DNA from: a filamentous cyanobacterium Phorm 6
GTDB taxonomy: Bacteria > Cyanobacteriota > Cyanobacteriia > Cyanobacteriales > Microcoleaceae
Assembly: GCA_003003725.1 (NCBI GenBank)
Contig: PVWI01000023.1
Coordinates: forward strand, 1 to 36,465
DNA: 36,465 bases
Direction: 5' to 3'
The first letter of the stretch is position 1; each line of letters begins with the position of its first letter. The notes beneath the pieces were generated by a model. It had not been told where the DNA came from. It searched no databases and saw only the letters and a list, made by a program, of their open reading frames with translations. A program made the position numbers and the translations under genes. Positions 16,917 through 25,229 of this stretch are shown here, piece after piece.

Positions 16917-18182
16917 ATGAAATTACAAACTCGCCCCAATATTAACAAAATCTCAAACGTTCAAATTGTATTCATGGCGACAGAGGCGCTGTGGAATAAC
17001 AAATTGCGTACCAGTTTAACTATGCTGGGCGTAATTATTGGCATATCTTCGGTAATTGCGATTACTTCGGTGGGACAGGGGGTACAAAAGTCTACTGAGG
17101 AACAGTTGAAGGCTTTGGGTACTAATGTGTTGTTGGTGTTATCCGGTGCTTCTCGAACGGGCGGTGTCAGTCAGGGAAGCGGTTCTGCTACTACCCTAAC
17201 TTGGGATGACGCAAAGGCGATCGGCAAACAAGCTCCCGCAGTCAAAGCAATTACCGCTTATTTGCAGCGCCAAGTGCAAATCGTTTATGGCGGACAAAAT
17301 TCATTTACTGCGATTTTGGGAACAGATTTAAACTATCCAGATGTCAAGAACATTCAACCCCAACAAGGACGGTTTTTTACTGAGGATGAATTGAATGCTG
17401 CTGAGCCAGTAGTCGTCCTCGGTTCTAAGGTGCGGGACGAACTTTTTGGAGCCGGAGCTAATGCGCTATCCTCCGATATTCGCATTCAGGGAAACCGCTA
17501 CAAGGTCATTGGAGTGATGGAAAGCAAGGGGTCTGTAGGGGGAACCGATCAGGACGATCGAGTGTATATTCCCCTCAAAAATATGTCGGCTCGGATTGTG
17601 GGCAGAAATTCTTTGGCTGGAATTGCCATCTCTGGTTTTTGGTTACAAACTACGGGGGAATCGGATTTAGCCGATGCTCAATTTCAAGTTGAAAATATCA
17701 TGCGTTTGCGCCACAATATTTATCCGCCGCAACCGGATGATTTTCGAGTTGTCAATCAAACTGAGATTGTTAATACTTTCAGCAATGTGATAGGTTTATT
17801 TACGGTAATGGTGGGATCGATCGCCGGAATTTCTTTGGTAGTTGGCGGCATCGGTATTGCTAATATTATGTTGGTGTCTGTTGTGGAACGAACTAAGGAA
17901 ATTGGGATTCGGAAAGCGGTAGGCGCTACTAATGCAGCTATTCTGATTCAATTTATGGCTGAATCAATTTTAGTTTCGACGGTGGGGGGTACGGCGGGTA
18001 TTGGGTTGGGAATTGCGATCGCCTTTGGGGCCGCGACAGCGTTTAGTTTTCCGTTTGTAATTTCAGTATGGTCGATCGCAGCCGGTTTTGGGCTATCCTT
18101 TACTGTAGGCCTATTGGCTGGGGTGCTACCGGCTCGGAATGCGGCTCGCTTAGATCCGATCGCAGCCTTGCGGAATGATTGA
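16917..18182 (+). CDS. MacB-like ABC transporter permease
   Basis: The 421-residue protein has the FtsX/MacB layout: a basic N-terminus and TM1 (TSLTMLGVIIGISSVIAITSVGQG), a large periplasmic domain at about 65-270 (MacB_PCD), then three TM helices with the signature GIANIMLVSVVERTKEIGIRKAVGA after TM2 and LPARNAARLDPIAALRND at the end. It contains no nucleotide-binding domain, so it needs a separate ATPase. Together with the upstream adaptor it should form an ABC-type exporter; the substrate is unknown. The ATG follows a tandem-repeat spacer without a clear ribosome binding site, so coupling to the upstream gene is uncertain. Confidence 0.9.
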   Translation: MKLQTRPNINKISNVQIVFMATEALWNNKLRTSLTMLGVIIGISSVIAITSVGQGVQKSTEEQLKALGTNVLLVLSGASRTGGVSQGSGSATTLTWDDAKAIGKQAPAVKAITAYLQRQVQIVYGGQNSFTAILGTDLNYPDVKNIQPQQGRFFTEDELNAAEPVVVLGSKVRDELFGAGANALSSDIRIQGNRYKVIGVMESKGSVGGTDQDDRVYIPLKNMSARIVGRNSLAGIAISGFWLQTTGESDLADAQFQVENIMRLRHNIYPPQPDDFRVVNQTEIVNTFSNVIGLFTVMVGSIAGISLVVGGIGIANIMLVSVVERTKEIGIRKAVGATNAAILIQFMAESILVSTVGGTAGIGLGIAIAFGAATAFSFPFVISVWSIAAGFGLSFTVGLLAGVLPARNAARLDPIAALRND

Positions 18183-18221
18183 AATGAAGTAAATGAGTGC
18201 AATCACAACCGTTTATTTCTT

Positions 18222-18268
18222 AGTCCGCTTGGAGTGGACTTTGTTTGACAAGAAGCGGTTTCAACCGC
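18222..18268 (+). terminator. Paired hairpins after the permease gene
   Basis: AGTCCGCT (18222-18229) pairs with AGTGGACT (18233-18240) and is followed by TTTGTTT. A second perfect stem, GCGGTT/AACCGC (18255-18268), comes next. The first resembles a terminator and again carries the AGTCC/GGACT core of other repeats here. Confidence 0.45.
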
Positions 18269-18315
18269 CCAGTGGGTTAAAGTATAACACTGTATTATTT
18301 GCCACTCTTAAGATT

Positions 18316-18558
18316 CTATCCATCAGCATCATTGGGATAACCAAATTGGTCGGGTAATTCAGCAGAAGTAATTTGCAGAATCTCTAGCAACTTCTTGTAT
18401 TGAATAGGCGTTAGTTTCGGTACGGAGCGCCCCGATTCCCAGTTGCTGACTGTCGCTTCCGTAACGCCAAGTGCTTCTGCTAGCTGCTTTTGAGTCATGA
18501 ACCGCTGAACTCTCAGTCGCATTAGGGGCGATCGATCGGCTCTTTCTGAGATTTCCAT
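18316..18558 (-). CDS. XRE family helix-turn-helix regulator
   Basis: The 80-residue protein consists of a single Cro/C1-type HTH: LRVQRFMTQKQLAEALGVTEATVSNWESGRSVPKL, residues about 14-48, followed by a short helical region. It probably binds DNA as a dimer. There is no partner toxin beside it; the neighbours are the convergent permease and a divergent small hypothetical gene. No clear ribosome binding site precedes the ATG. It may be an orphan antitoxin or a regulator of the nearby genes. Confidence 0.8.
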   Translation of the reverse strand: MEISERADRSPLMRLRVQRFMTQKQLAEALGVTEATVSNWESGRSVPKLTPIQYKKLLEILQITSAELPDQFGYPNDADG

Positions 18559-18773
18559 AGACTATTTGTTAACTTATATTAAATTATTTTGGCTTTGCCT
18601 AAAATGATTGACATCTGCCCTAAATTAATTTAGATTTAAGCCATAGAGATTTAGACAGCACCAGCTAAGCCACTTGTGCTGTAGGGGAATTGCTGTCTTT
18701 TCTTCAATTTGTTATTGTACGCGGTTTTACTGTGACAAAGCATCAAACCTATCCAAAATTATTCGTCAAAGCT

Positions 18774-19046
18774 ATGTTGCAAGATTCATCATCGAACCAA
18801 ACATCGCCGAATGTTTTAACCAACCAAACCAACCAAACCTTTGAGGGCTCACGCGAAGCAGTCCGTCACATCATCATCGGTTCACCGTTGGGAGTACGCC
18901 GAACAATCCACCAACTACACGCATTGCGGTACGAGGAAGCTGTTCGTTGGACTCATCCAATCGCCATTCCCGACGATCGCATCATCATTACACCGGAACA
19001 GGGAGAAATCATGAGTTTGTTGGTCAAATTAATTCGGTTGGAATGA
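18774..19046 (+). CDS. Small conserved cyanobacterial hypothetical protein
   Basis: The 90-residue protein has a polar N-terminus (repeated NQT triplets) and a conserved-looking core: EAVRHIIIGSPLGVRRTIHQLHALRYEEAVRWTHPIAIPDDRIIITPEQGEIMSLL. Short proteins with the 'HxLhxLrYxEaxxWsp..pxpxxGEvMsLL' pattern are common in cyanobacteria and have no known function; this resemblance is from memory. The frame is open 28 codons further up, but that part looks non-coding, so ATG 18774 is chosen. A good terminator follows at 19067. Confidence 0.6.
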   Translation: MLQDSSSNQTSPNVLTNQTNQTFEGSREAVRHIIIGSPLGVRRTIHQLHALRYEEAVRWTHPIAIPDDRIIITPEQGEIMSLLVKLIRLE

Positions 19047-19066
19047 AGTTAGGAGTTACGCAAAAA

Positions 19067-19111
19067 AGCGCGATCGCTCTTTTGCGTGCAAGAGCGATCG
19101 GCTATTTTTTT
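19067..19111 (+). terminator. Rho-independent-type terminator
   Basis: AGCGCGATCGCTCTT pairs with AAGAGCGATCGGCT (one bulge) and is followed by ATTTTTTT. It follows the small hypothetical gene by about 20 bp. Confidence 0.75.
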
Positions 19112-19170
19112 GAGAAAGGCGATTTCTTCAAAACCATTTATAATATGACCAGAGCCAAGTCTGTTGTAGT

Positions 19171-19488
19171 TTGGAAAACAAGCGTGTAATTCGTGTTATC
19201 AGCCGAAAAATCCTGCGAGATTTCTGTGAAAGCCATGCCGATTCCTGTGATGCACTTTATGACTGGTGTAGAGTGTCAACTAAAGCCCAATGGCAGAACC
19301 TAATTGATGTTCAGCAGATTTATTCAAAAGCTGAGGGAGTCGGAAATTTTACCGTATTTAATATTAAGGGCAATCGATATCGGCGGATTGTTGATTTGGT
19401 TTACGTTTCTCAAAGAATCTACATCAAATATGTTCTGACTCACGCTGAGTATGATAAGGATGAGTGGAAAAATGCTCCGTACTTTTGA
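19171..19488 (+). CDS. higB: HigB family mRNA interferase toxin
   Basis: The 105-residue protein has the HigB/RelE-like core: ISRKILRDFCESHADS, STKAQWQNLIDVQQIY, FNIKGNRYRRIVDLVYVSQRIYIKYVLTHAEYDK. The family cuts mRNA on the ribosome. The frame has no ATG upstream of the conserved part; the stop at 19141 limits the start to TTG at 19171 (MENKRVIRVIS). The HigA antitoxin gene begins inside its 3' end, overlapping by 17 nt in another frame, as is usual for toxin-first HigBA operons. Confidence 0.85.
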   Translation: MENKRVIRVISRKILRDFCESHADSCDALYDWCRVSTKAQWQNLIDVQQIYSKAEGVGNFTVFNIKGNRYRRIVDLVYVSQRIYIKYVLTHAEYDKDEWKNAPYF

Positions 19489-19870
19489 TGCAAAATCTTA
19501 TACAGATTTACTTGTTCGGTATCAACCAAAACCGATCGCAACGGGCGCAGAAAACGATGCCGCGATCGCTCTAGCTTGCGAACTGGAACACCGCCCTGCG
19601 CGATCGCTGGAGGAAGAGCTATTTTTGGAGCTTTTGATAACGCTGATTGAAAAATTTGAAGCAGAAAATTATCCAATTCCAAAAGGCGACTCTGCCTCAA
19701 TGTTGCGACATTTAATGGATGCGAGAGATTTGGACAAAGCCGATTTGATTTTAGTTTTGGGAACGCAAACAGAGGTTGACAAAATTATTGTTGGTGAAAG
19801 GGATCTCGAAATCGATGAAGCCAGAAAACTCGCCGATTTTTTCCGAGTTGATATTAGTTTATTTCTTTAA
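19472..19870 (+). CDS. higA: HigA antitoxin with HTH domain
   Basis: The 132-residue protein begins MLRTFDAKSYTDLLVRYQPKPI, the characteristic HigA start (COG5499), and ends in an HTH-like region (ASMLRHLMDARDLDKADLILVLGTQTEVDKIIVGERDLEIDEARKLADFF). It should bind HigB and repress the operon. An in-frame ATG at 19451 would add seven residues (MIRMSGK); I prefer 19472 by family similarity. Its last 17 nt overlap the 3' end of the convergent DUF4926 gene. Confidence 0.85.
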   Translation: MLRTFDAKSYTDLLVRYQPKPIATGAENDAAIALACELEHRPARSLEEELFLELLITLIEKFEAENYPIPKGDSASMLRHLMDARDLDKADLILVLGTQTEVDKIIVGERDLEIDEARKLADFFRVDISLFL

Positions 19871-20075
19871 GCGCGATCGCAGCCATGATTTGTTCTGGAT
19901 GCAGCCCGACAGATTCATAAGTGCGTCCGTTGCGATCGCTAAATTCAACCTCAAACGCTGCACCATCAGCCAACAGTTCAACCACAGTCCCAACTTGTCC
20001 GCGCCAGAGGTTGTATTCAGGAATATCAACTGTCAAGGCAACGACATCGAGTAATTTAATTGTATTCTTTACCAC
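19854..20075 (-). CDS. DUF4926 domain small protein
   Basis: The 73-residue protein (IKLLDVVALTVDIPEYNLWRG, then QVGTVVELLADGAAFEVEFSD, ending in LHPEQIM) matches the DUF4926 pattern, an SH3-like small beta fold often found in toxin-antitoxin or defence neighbourhoods. The frame runs 70 codons further upstream without conserved sequence. GGAGGT placed 8 bases before the GTG at 20075 decides the start. It lies downstream of a PIN/antitoxin pair on the same strand, 148 bp away. Function unknown. Confidence 0.75.
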   Translation of the reverse strand: MVKNTIKLLDVVALTVDIPEYNLWRGQVGTVVELLADGAAFEVEFSDRNGRTYESVGLHPEQIMAAIALKEIN

Positions 20076-20223
20076 TCTTATTACCTCCAGGCACTTATAA
20101 TACGGTGTCGAAAAATTCCCGTATTCTAGTTTTGTTTTCGATAGTTGTAACTCATCATTTAGGCCCATCGAGTGCGATCGCACCTTTATTGCCTTAGCTA
20201 TCTCTCCAATCAGCACCAGAATC

Positions 20224-20676
20224 TCAACCGAGATTGATGTTTTGCCATAAATCGGCGGTCGCAAACCTAGAAAGATGACCAACATTTGTTGTCGCGATTA
20301 CAACATCCACAACATCAAGAGTCGTCGCCTGTGCTGCCAAAATCATATCGCTGTCAATCGTCTTATCACCTGCGGTTGGTTGTCCTTGCTGACGAGCTTG
20401 TGCCCAAAACATTGCAGCTTTTCGCATAGCAGTAGTTGTAATGGGTAAATACTCGACCAAGTTGGCTAATTCATCTAATCGAGCAATACCCCTTACCTTG
20501 TTGGCCCGCAGCAATTCTCGGCGAACTTCGTAATCGGCTATTTCGGGAATAATCACTCGAATATTGGATGTAATAAGTGTTTGCAACCAGCGAGTACAAA
20601 GGGTGCTTTCGGGAGATAGCTTGGGATTCGTAACTAAACCAATTGGGCCTGCATCTATAAAAACAACTCTGCTCAC
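20224..20676 (-). CDS. PIN domain protein (VapC-like toxin)
   Basis: The 150-residue protein has FIDAGPIGLVTN (first Asp), IPEIADYEVRRELL (Glu), DSDMILAAQA (central Asp) and TTNVGHLSRF (final Asn/His segment), the PIN nuclease pattern. The GTG at 20676 overlaps the stop of the upstream antitoxin gene (GTGA) and has AAGGTG 7 bases upstream; a TTG one codon earlier is less well spaced. It differs from the other PIN toxin of this window in sequence and length, so the two are not recent copies. Confidence 0.8.
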   Translation of the reverse strand: MSRVVFIDAGPIGLVTNPKLSPESTLCTRWLQTLITSNIRVIIPEIADYEVRRELLRANKVRGIARLDELANLVEYLPITTTAMRKAAMFWAQARQQGQPTAGDKTIDSDMILAAQATTLDVVDVVIATTNVGHLSRFATADLWQNINLG

Positions 20677-20957
20677 CAAGTTACACCTTTTAATTCTATA
20701 GGAAATAGCTTGCGATCGGATAAACGATCTTCGTCAAGAGCCTGAATCAGATACTCACCTGTTTCTTGCTGCTCTTCGCCATCTTCTTCATCCATCCAAG
20801 ACTGAAGGAGATTAACCAATTTTGCCTGCTTTTGTTTTAGCAGAATATGTTCTATCAGCAGTTGCAGAGTGTATGCTTCTGTCGAAAGCCCTTGCTCTTG
20901 AGCTCTTTGTGTTAAGTATTGCTCTATTTCTCGTGTCAGAGTGAGGGTGAGTGTCAT
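20673..20957 (-). CDS. Antitoxin of the second PIN pair
   Basis: The 94-residue protein has an N-terminal helical segment (LTREIEQYLTQRAQEQGLSTEAYTLQLLIEHIL) followed by a charged, acidic linker (SWMDEEDGEEQQETGEYLIQALDEDRLS), typical of small antitoxins partnered with PIN toxins. Its stop codon overlaps the toxin start by 3 nt, so the pair is translationally coupled. AT-rich DNA before the ATG (TATAAAA-like) may hold the promoter. Confidence 0.7.
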   Translation of the reverse strand: MTLTLTLTREIEQYLTQRAQEQGLSTEAYTLQLLIEHILLKQKQAKLVNLLQSWMDEEDGEEQQETGEYLIQALDEDRLSDRKLFPIELKGVTW

Positions 20958-21172
20958 AGGTCTTTTATAGCGATACTTTTATATTTTACAACCTACTAGG
21001 CTAAACTGGCGATCGATCGCTTGGGAGCATTGACGTAAAAACTTCGATCGGTTTCAATTATTCGAGCGATCGCTATCATTAATGAGTTTGCGACTTGGGT
21101 TTGAGGTCATGCGGAGGTATTAGAATTTTTAGACTAAGAATATCACAAAACATCGCCCTACAGCAATAGATT
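20958..21172. other. Intergenic region upstream of the PIN/antitoxin pair
   Basis: These bases hold the probable antitoxin promoter (AT-rich, near 20958-20990) and two CGATCG-rich patches. No gene is seen. Confidence 0.45.
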
Positions 21173-21244
21173 AAAAAAACAGAGGGCGAGTTTCACATAA
21201 AACTTAACCCCAAAAGTCAAATTTTATGCTCTTAACCCGCCCTC
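21173..21244 (-). terminator. Terminator of the ndhCKJ operon
   Basis: On the minus strand GAGGGCG (21244-21238) pairs with CGCCCTC (21188-21182), followed by TGTTTTTTT. A nested pair, CATAAAA (21196-21202) with TTTTATG (21222-21228), extends the structure. It lies just after the ndhJ stop. Confidence 0.7.
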
Positions 21245-21256
21245 GCAAAACTCTAT

Positions 21257-21760
21257 TTAATAAGCGTCTTGCAGTTCGTAAAAATCAGGGGAAATGTAAT
21301 CTTTCCGCAGCGGCCAGCCTACCCAATCTTCGTTCATCAAAATCCGTTTCAGATTCGGATGTCCTTCGTAGACGATGCCGTACATATCGTAGGATTCCCG
21401 CTCTTGGAAATCTGCCGCTTTCCAAATCCAGTACACTGATGGTACTCTCGGATCTTCGCGGGGAATGAATACTTTGACGCGGACTTCTTCAGGATGGGAA
21501 GCGTTATCTGTCAGCTTAGTCAAGTGGTAGACGCTGACTAAATCTTCTCCGGGGCCTTGGTCGTAGGCGCACTGGTACTGCATATAATTGAACCCGTAGG
21601 CGTACAGCGCTGTTGACATCGGAATTAGGAATTCTCGATCGACCTTTAATATCTCCACACCCAAATTATCGGCCGCTAGTGCTTCGTGATCGAAGCCATT
21701 CTGAGTCAACCACTGGGAAGTTTTCCCAGCTTCAACGATCGCAGATTCTTGATCAGCCAC
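21257..21760 (-). CDS. ndhJ: NAD(P)H-quinone oxidoreductase subunit J
   Basis: The 167-residue protein is the NdhJ (NuoC-like) hydrophilic subunit of the cyanobacterial NDH-1 complex, which feeds electrons from ferredoxin to plastoquinone in cyclic flow and respiration. Typical segments are [30 protein letters not shown] and [17 protein letters not shown], ending in [18 protein letters not shown]. The GTG start at 21760 has AGGAGGT closely upstream and overlaps the ndhK stop by 8 bp, indicating coupled translation. Confidence 0.95.
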   Translation of the reverse strand: MADQESAIVEAGKTSQWLTQNGFDHEALAADNLGVEILKVDREFLIPMSTALYAYGFNYMQYQCAYDQGPGEDLVSVYHLTKLTDNASHPEEVRVKVFIPREDPRVPSVYWIWKAADFQERESYDMYGIVYEGHPNLKRILMNEDWVGWPLRKDYISPDFYELQDAY

Positions 21761-22478
21761 GGTTTACCTCCTGTTTTTGTGCAGTCAGCAGGCCCGGTGG
21801 AACTTGCATTCCCATGGCTTCGGTGAGTTCCTTTGGTGGCGCCATCCGGCCGGGAATTGACAAATATTTGCCATCCAAAATGTCGTCTACTACCTTCATT
21901 TTGTGAGGTCTGGTGTAGTAGCGGTGGGTTGGGAGCAAGTTGCCGCGTTCTTGCATCGAATCGTTGGCGATTTTTTTCCGCAGTTTGATAATTGCGTCAA
22001 TAATCGCTTCTGGGCGTGGCGGACAGCCGGGGATGTACACGTCTACGGGAATCAGTTTGTCAACGCCTCTGACTGCTGTTGGGGAGTCTACGCTGAACAT
22101 TCCGCCGGTGATCGTGCACGCGCCCATCGCGATCACGTACTTGGGTTCGGGCATTTGTTCGTACAGCCGCACCAAAATGGGGGCGTACTTCATGGTGATT
22201 GTGCCGGCGGTGATTAGCAGGTCGGCTTGTCGTGGGCTCGATCGAGGTACTAAGCCAAAGCGATCAAAGTCAAAGCGCGAACCAATCAAAGCTGCAAATT
22301 CGATGAAGCAGCAAGCCGTACCGTAAAGCAGCGGCCACAGGCTAGAAAGTCTCGCCCAGTTATAGAGGTCATCAACTGTCGTCAGGATGATATTCTCTGA
22401 GAGTTGAGACGTGACTTCAGGTCGCTCTGCCGGATTGACAATTAGCGATTTTTGTGATTTGTCAGAAGTTAAGACCAT
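21753..22478 (-). CDS. ndhK: NAD(P)H-quinone oxidoreductase subunit K
   Basis: The 241-residue protein carries the N2-type 4Fe-4S ligands of the NuoB/NdhK family: the vicinal Cys pair in GTACCFIEF, then [11 protein letters not shown] and [12 protein letters not shown]. It lies at the junction of the peripheral and membrane arms of NDH-1. The frame is open 37 codons further upstream, but AGGAG precedes the ATG at 22478, and that start gives the normal protein beginning ([11 protein letters not shown]). It overlaps the ndhC end by 10 bp and the ndhJ start by 8 bp. Confidence 0.95.
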   Translation of the reverse strand: MVLTSDKSQKSLIVNPAERPEVTSQLSENIILTTVDDLYNWARLSSLWPLLYGTACCFIEFAALIGSRFDFDRFGLVPRSSPRQADLLITAGTITMKYAPILVRLYEQMPEPKYVIAMGACTITGGMFSVDSPTAVRGVDKLIPVDVYIPGCPPRPEAIIDAIIKLRKKIANDSMQERGNLLPTHRYYTRPHKMKVVDDILDGKYLSIPGRMAPPKELTEAMGMQVPPGLLTAQKQEVNRG

Positions 22479-22831
22479 TCTAAGGCTCCTTTGCGCCAAG
22501 CATATACAAGAGCTATAACGAGGATCGTGATAAAAAACAAGGCTTCGATAAAAGCCAAGAGTCCTAGTTGGTTGAAAGCAACCGCCCAAGGGTAGAGGAA
22601 GACTGTCTCTACGTCGAAGATGACGAAGACCAGGGCGAACATATAATATCGGATGTTGAACTGAATCCAGGCTCCGCCGATCGGCTCGACGCCAGATTCG
22701 TAGGTAGTCCGTCGGTCGTAGGGACGACTTTTGGGCCGCAGCACCTTAGACGCCGTGAGGGCGAGGATAGGCACTAGGCTGGAAATTAACAGGAAGCCTA
22801 AAAAATACTCGTAGCCGCTAAGTGCAAACAC
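22469..22831 (-). CDS. ndhC: NAD(P)H-quinone oxidoreductase subunit 3
   Basis: The 120-residue membrane protein has three hydrophobic helices ([62 protein letters not shown]) and the family segment [24 protein letters not shown], whose loop matches the conserved quinone-cavity loop of NuoA. The start is GTG at 22831 with AGAGG upstream. It is the first gene of ndhC-ndhK-ndhJ, divergent from rubA. Confidence 0.95.
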   Translation of the reverse strand: MFALSGYEYFLGFLLISSLVPILALTASKVLRPKSRPYDRRTTYESGVEPIGGAWIQFNIRYYMFALVFVIFDVETVFLYPWAVAFNQLGLLAFIEALFFITILVIALVYAWRKGALEWS

Positions 22832-23229
22832 AGTGAATAATTACTGCCTCTGTGAAAGGGTTCTGTAACTTGTCTTTAGGTATTATATCGATTTTGTGTA
22901 GCTGAGATTGTCAATTGGTTGAGATAAATCGTCCATCTTCTGCAATAATTTTAATGTATATTTTTAATAAAACCGGAATATCCAGGCTAAGCCAACAATT
23001 TTTTAACTGCCTGTGGAAGACGGGCGGCTGCCTGTGGACGCTAAGTAAGACCACGATCGACTTAAATGTCGAACATCCTTGTGGTGTCCCAACGTGGCAT
23101 CGGCGGTTGAGACGGGAAATCTCGAAGACGAATAAGACCGTCCTAATCTGAGTTTTAGTTGGAAGCCCCAACTATAGCGAAGTTTGGCTGAGGTACTTCA
23201 CGATTAGCTTACCTACTCTTTTTGGAGCT
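22832..23229. other. Divergent regulatory region between ndhC and rubA
   Basis: These 398 bp must hold promoters for both the NDH-1 and photosystem assembly operons. An AT-rich stretch at about 22940-22985 and a direct repeat GCCTGTGGA (two copies near 23010-23038) are visible. No gene or clear consensus promoter could be fixed by eye. Confidence 0.4.
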
Positions 23230-23565
23230 ATGAGCGATCCAGCCACTGAGACTAAAACCCTCGATCGGCATGAGTGTCGCGCCTGCGGCTACATCTACGA
23301 TCCGAAAAAGGGCAATCCTAAAATTGATATTGCCCCGGGCACGGCTTTTGAAGATTTGCCTATGACTTGGGTGTGTCCCGTTTGCGCGGGGCGCAAGTCA
23401 GTGTTTCAAAATCTCGGCCAGATGGAAGGGGTATCGGGATTTAAGGCAAATCAGCGTTACGGTGTCGGTGTCAACGGCATGACCGAAGGTCAGAAAAGTT
23501 TGCTGATTTTTGGCGGCTTGGTCGTTGGTTTTTTGTTGTTACTTAGTATGTATGGTTTGCAGTAA
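23230..23565 (+). CDS. rubA: Membrane-anchored rubredoxin (RubA)
   Basis: The 111-residue protein has an N-terminal rubredoxin domain with the iron ligands HECRACGY (C16, C19) and VCPVCAG (C49, C52), a Gly-rich linker, and a C-terminal membrane helix (LLIFGGLVVGFLLLLSMYG). RubA of oxygenic phototrophs is a thylakoid protein needed for photosystem assembly. GGAG precedes the ATG. The ycf48 start lies inside its 3' end (14-nt overlap), and psbEFLJ follow, an arrangement conserved in cyanobacteria. Confidence 0.95.
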   Translation: MSDPATETKTLDRHECRACGYIYDPKKGNPKIDIAPGTAFEDLPMTWVCPVCAGRKSVFQNLGQMEGVSGFKANQRYGVGVNGMTEGQKSLLIFGGLVVGFLLLLSMYGLQ

Positions 23566-24565
23566 AACGATTGTGAGATTTTGGCAACGAATTGTAATGT
23601 TATTGGCGGCTGCGCTCATCTGTACGAGTTGCAGCACGATCGGTTCTGTGAGTTACAACCCCTGGCAGGTAATTGCCTTGCCCACGGAAGCTAATTTACA
23701 GGATATCGCCTTTACGGGAAATTCTCAGCACGGCTGGGTGGTGGGTTCTGAGGCGACTCTGTTTGAAACCACCGATGGCGGTTCTAACTGGAAGCCGATC
23801 GCCCTGGATATCGACGACACTAGGTCGCGTTTTGCATCGGTGAGTTTTTCGGGTTCCGAAGGCTGGATTGTTGGTCAGCCTTCAGTTTTGCTTCACACAG
23901 AAGATGAAGGCAAGTCTTGGACGCGGATTGCTTTGAGCTCTCAGTTACCCGGTTCTCCGAGTACGATCGCAGCTATCGGCCCGAATTCGGCTGACATGAC
24001 GACGGATGTCGGGGCGATTTACCGGACTACTGACGCTGGCAAGAATTGGAAAGCTATTGTGCAAGATTCCTTTGGAGTCGTTCGCAATATCAACCGTTCT
24101 GAAGATGGAAAGTATGTTGCGGTTTCCTCGAAGGGAAATTTCTATTCTGTCTGGAAGCCGGGACTGGATGCTTGGGAACCTCACAACCGTAATAGTTCTC
24201 GCCGCCTTCAGAATATGGGCTTTACCAAGGACGGACGTTTGTGGATGATCGCCCGCGGCGGTCAGATTCAGTTTAGTGATGCGTCTGAGGCCGAAGGCTG
24301 GGGAAAACCGTTTTTTCCCGATCGCAAGGCGAGTTGGGGTTTGCTGGACATGGCTTACCGCACTGACAGTGAAGTTTGGGTAGCCGGTGGCGGCGGCAAT
24401 TTGCTGTGCAGCTTGGACGGCGGAAAAACTTGGCAAAAAGACCGCGAAGTTGAGGACGTTCCTGCTAATTTTTACAGGATTGTCTTTATGGGCCCCGATC
24501 GCGGATTTGTGATCGGTGCAAACGGTACTCTGCTGAAATATCAAGGTTCAGCACAAGCTGCTTGA
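23552..24565 (+). CDS. ycf48: Photosystem II assembly factor Ycf48
   Basis: The 337-residue protein has a signal segment (IVMLLAAALICTSCS) with a lipoprotein-like Cys, then BNR/Asp-box beta-propeller repeats: TTDGGSNWKPI, TEDEGKSWTRI, TTDAGKNWKAI and LDGGKTWQKD. Ycf48 binds precursor D1 during early photosystem II assembly on the lumenal side. ATG 23552 overlaps the rubA stop, suggesting coupled translation; a later ATG at 23597 would shorten the signal peptide. It sits between rubA and psbE. Confidence 0.93.
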   Translation: MVCSKTIVRFWQRIVMLLAAALICTSCSTIGSVSYNPWQVIALPTEANLQDIAFTGNSQHGWVVGSEATLFETTDGGSNWKPIALDIDDTRSRFASVSFSGSEGWIVGQPSVLLHTEDEGKSWTRIALSSQLPGSPSTIAAIGPNSADMTTDVGAIYRTTDAGKNWKAIVQDSFGVVRNINRSEDGKYVAVSSKGNFYSVWKPGLDAWEPHNRNSSRRLQNMGFTKDGRLWMIARGGQIQFSDASEAEGWGKPFFPDRKASWGLLDMAYRTDSEVWVAGGGGNLLCSLDGGKTWQKDREVEDVPANFYRIVFMGPDRGFVIGANGTLLKYQGSAQAA

Positions 24566-24621
24566 TAGTAGAATAGTAATAGAGATTGTTTTTCGATTTG
24601 TTGTTGAAAGGAGAATTCTAA

Positions 24622-24870
24622 ATGGCTGGTACAACCGGAGAACGTCCGTTTGGGGACATTATTACAAGTATCCGTTATTGGGTAATTCACAGCATCACCA
24701 TTCCAGCTTTGTTTGTGGCTGGATGGCTGTTTGTGCAAACGGGTTTGGCGTACGATGCTTTCGGAACTCCTCGCCCTAACCAATATTTCACCCCGCAACG
24801 GGAAGAAGTACCGATTATTTCCGATCGCTTTGAAGCTAAGAAACAAGTAGATCAGTTCATTGGTAAGTAA
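24622..24870 (+). CDS. psbE: Cytochrome b559 alpha subunit
   Basis: The 82-residue protein has the full PsbE sequence pattern: N-terminal [19 protein letters not shown], where the His is the heme ligand, one membrane helix ([20 protein letters not shown]) and the lumenal tail ([20 protein letters not shown]). With PsbF it forms cytochrome b559 of the photosystem II core. AAGGAG lies 9 bases before the ATG. First of the psbEFLJ cluster, 56 bp after ycf48. Confidence 0.97.
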   Translation: MAGTTGERPFGDIITSIRYWVIHSITIPALFVAGWLFVQTGLAYDAFGTPRPNQYFTPQREEVPIISDRFEAKKQVDQFIGK

Positions 24871-24890
24871 TTTAACAAGGATTTGAAAAA

Positions 24891-25028
24891 ATGACGAGCA
24901 GAACCCCAAACAATGAGCCAATTTCGTATCCGATTTTTACGGTGCGGTGGCTAGCAGTTCATACTTTAGGCGTCCCAACTCTTTTCTTCTTGGGCGCGAT
25001 CGCAGCAATGCAATTTATTCAACGATAG
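24891..25028 (+). CDS. psbF: Cytochrome b559 beta subunit
   Basis: The 45-residue protein reads [20 protein letters not shown] and then [20 protein letters not shown] up to FIQR. The His in RWLAVHTLG is the second heme ligand, contributed by the single membrane helix. AAGGA precedes the ATG. It lies 20 bp after psbE and 9 bp before psbL. Confidence 0.96.
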   Translation: MTSRTPNNEPISYPIFTVRWLAVHTLGVPTLFFLGAIAAMQFIQR

Positions 25029-25037
25029 GAGTTTACA

Positions 25038-25160
25038 ATGCCTGAGCGCGTTCCTAATCCCAATGAGCAGCCTGTTGAGTTAAACCGGACTTCGCTTTAT
25101 TTGGGTTTGTTAATGATTTTTACCCTGGGTATTTTGTTCTCCAGTTATTTCTTTAACTAA
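25038..25160 (+). CDS. psbL: Photosystem II protein L
   Basis: The 40-residue protein has the PsbL pattern: a polar N-terminus [19 protein letters not shown] and one membrane helix ending FSSYFFN. PsbL lies at the dimer interface and supports QA function and dimer stability. AGGAG precedes the ATG by 7 bases. Confidence 0.96.
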   Translation: MPERVPNPNEQPVELNRTSLYLGLLMIFTLGILFSSYFFN

Positions 25161-25229
25161 CTGGTGTCTGAGTTTCCTTTCGATAGTTCGATCGAATTTG
25201 TTTAACTGTGTATTACTGAGGTGATGGCT

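Noticed and set aside
23945-24544. 199-codon minus-strand frame
   Set aside because: Antisense to ycf48, whose propeller repeats are unmistakable.
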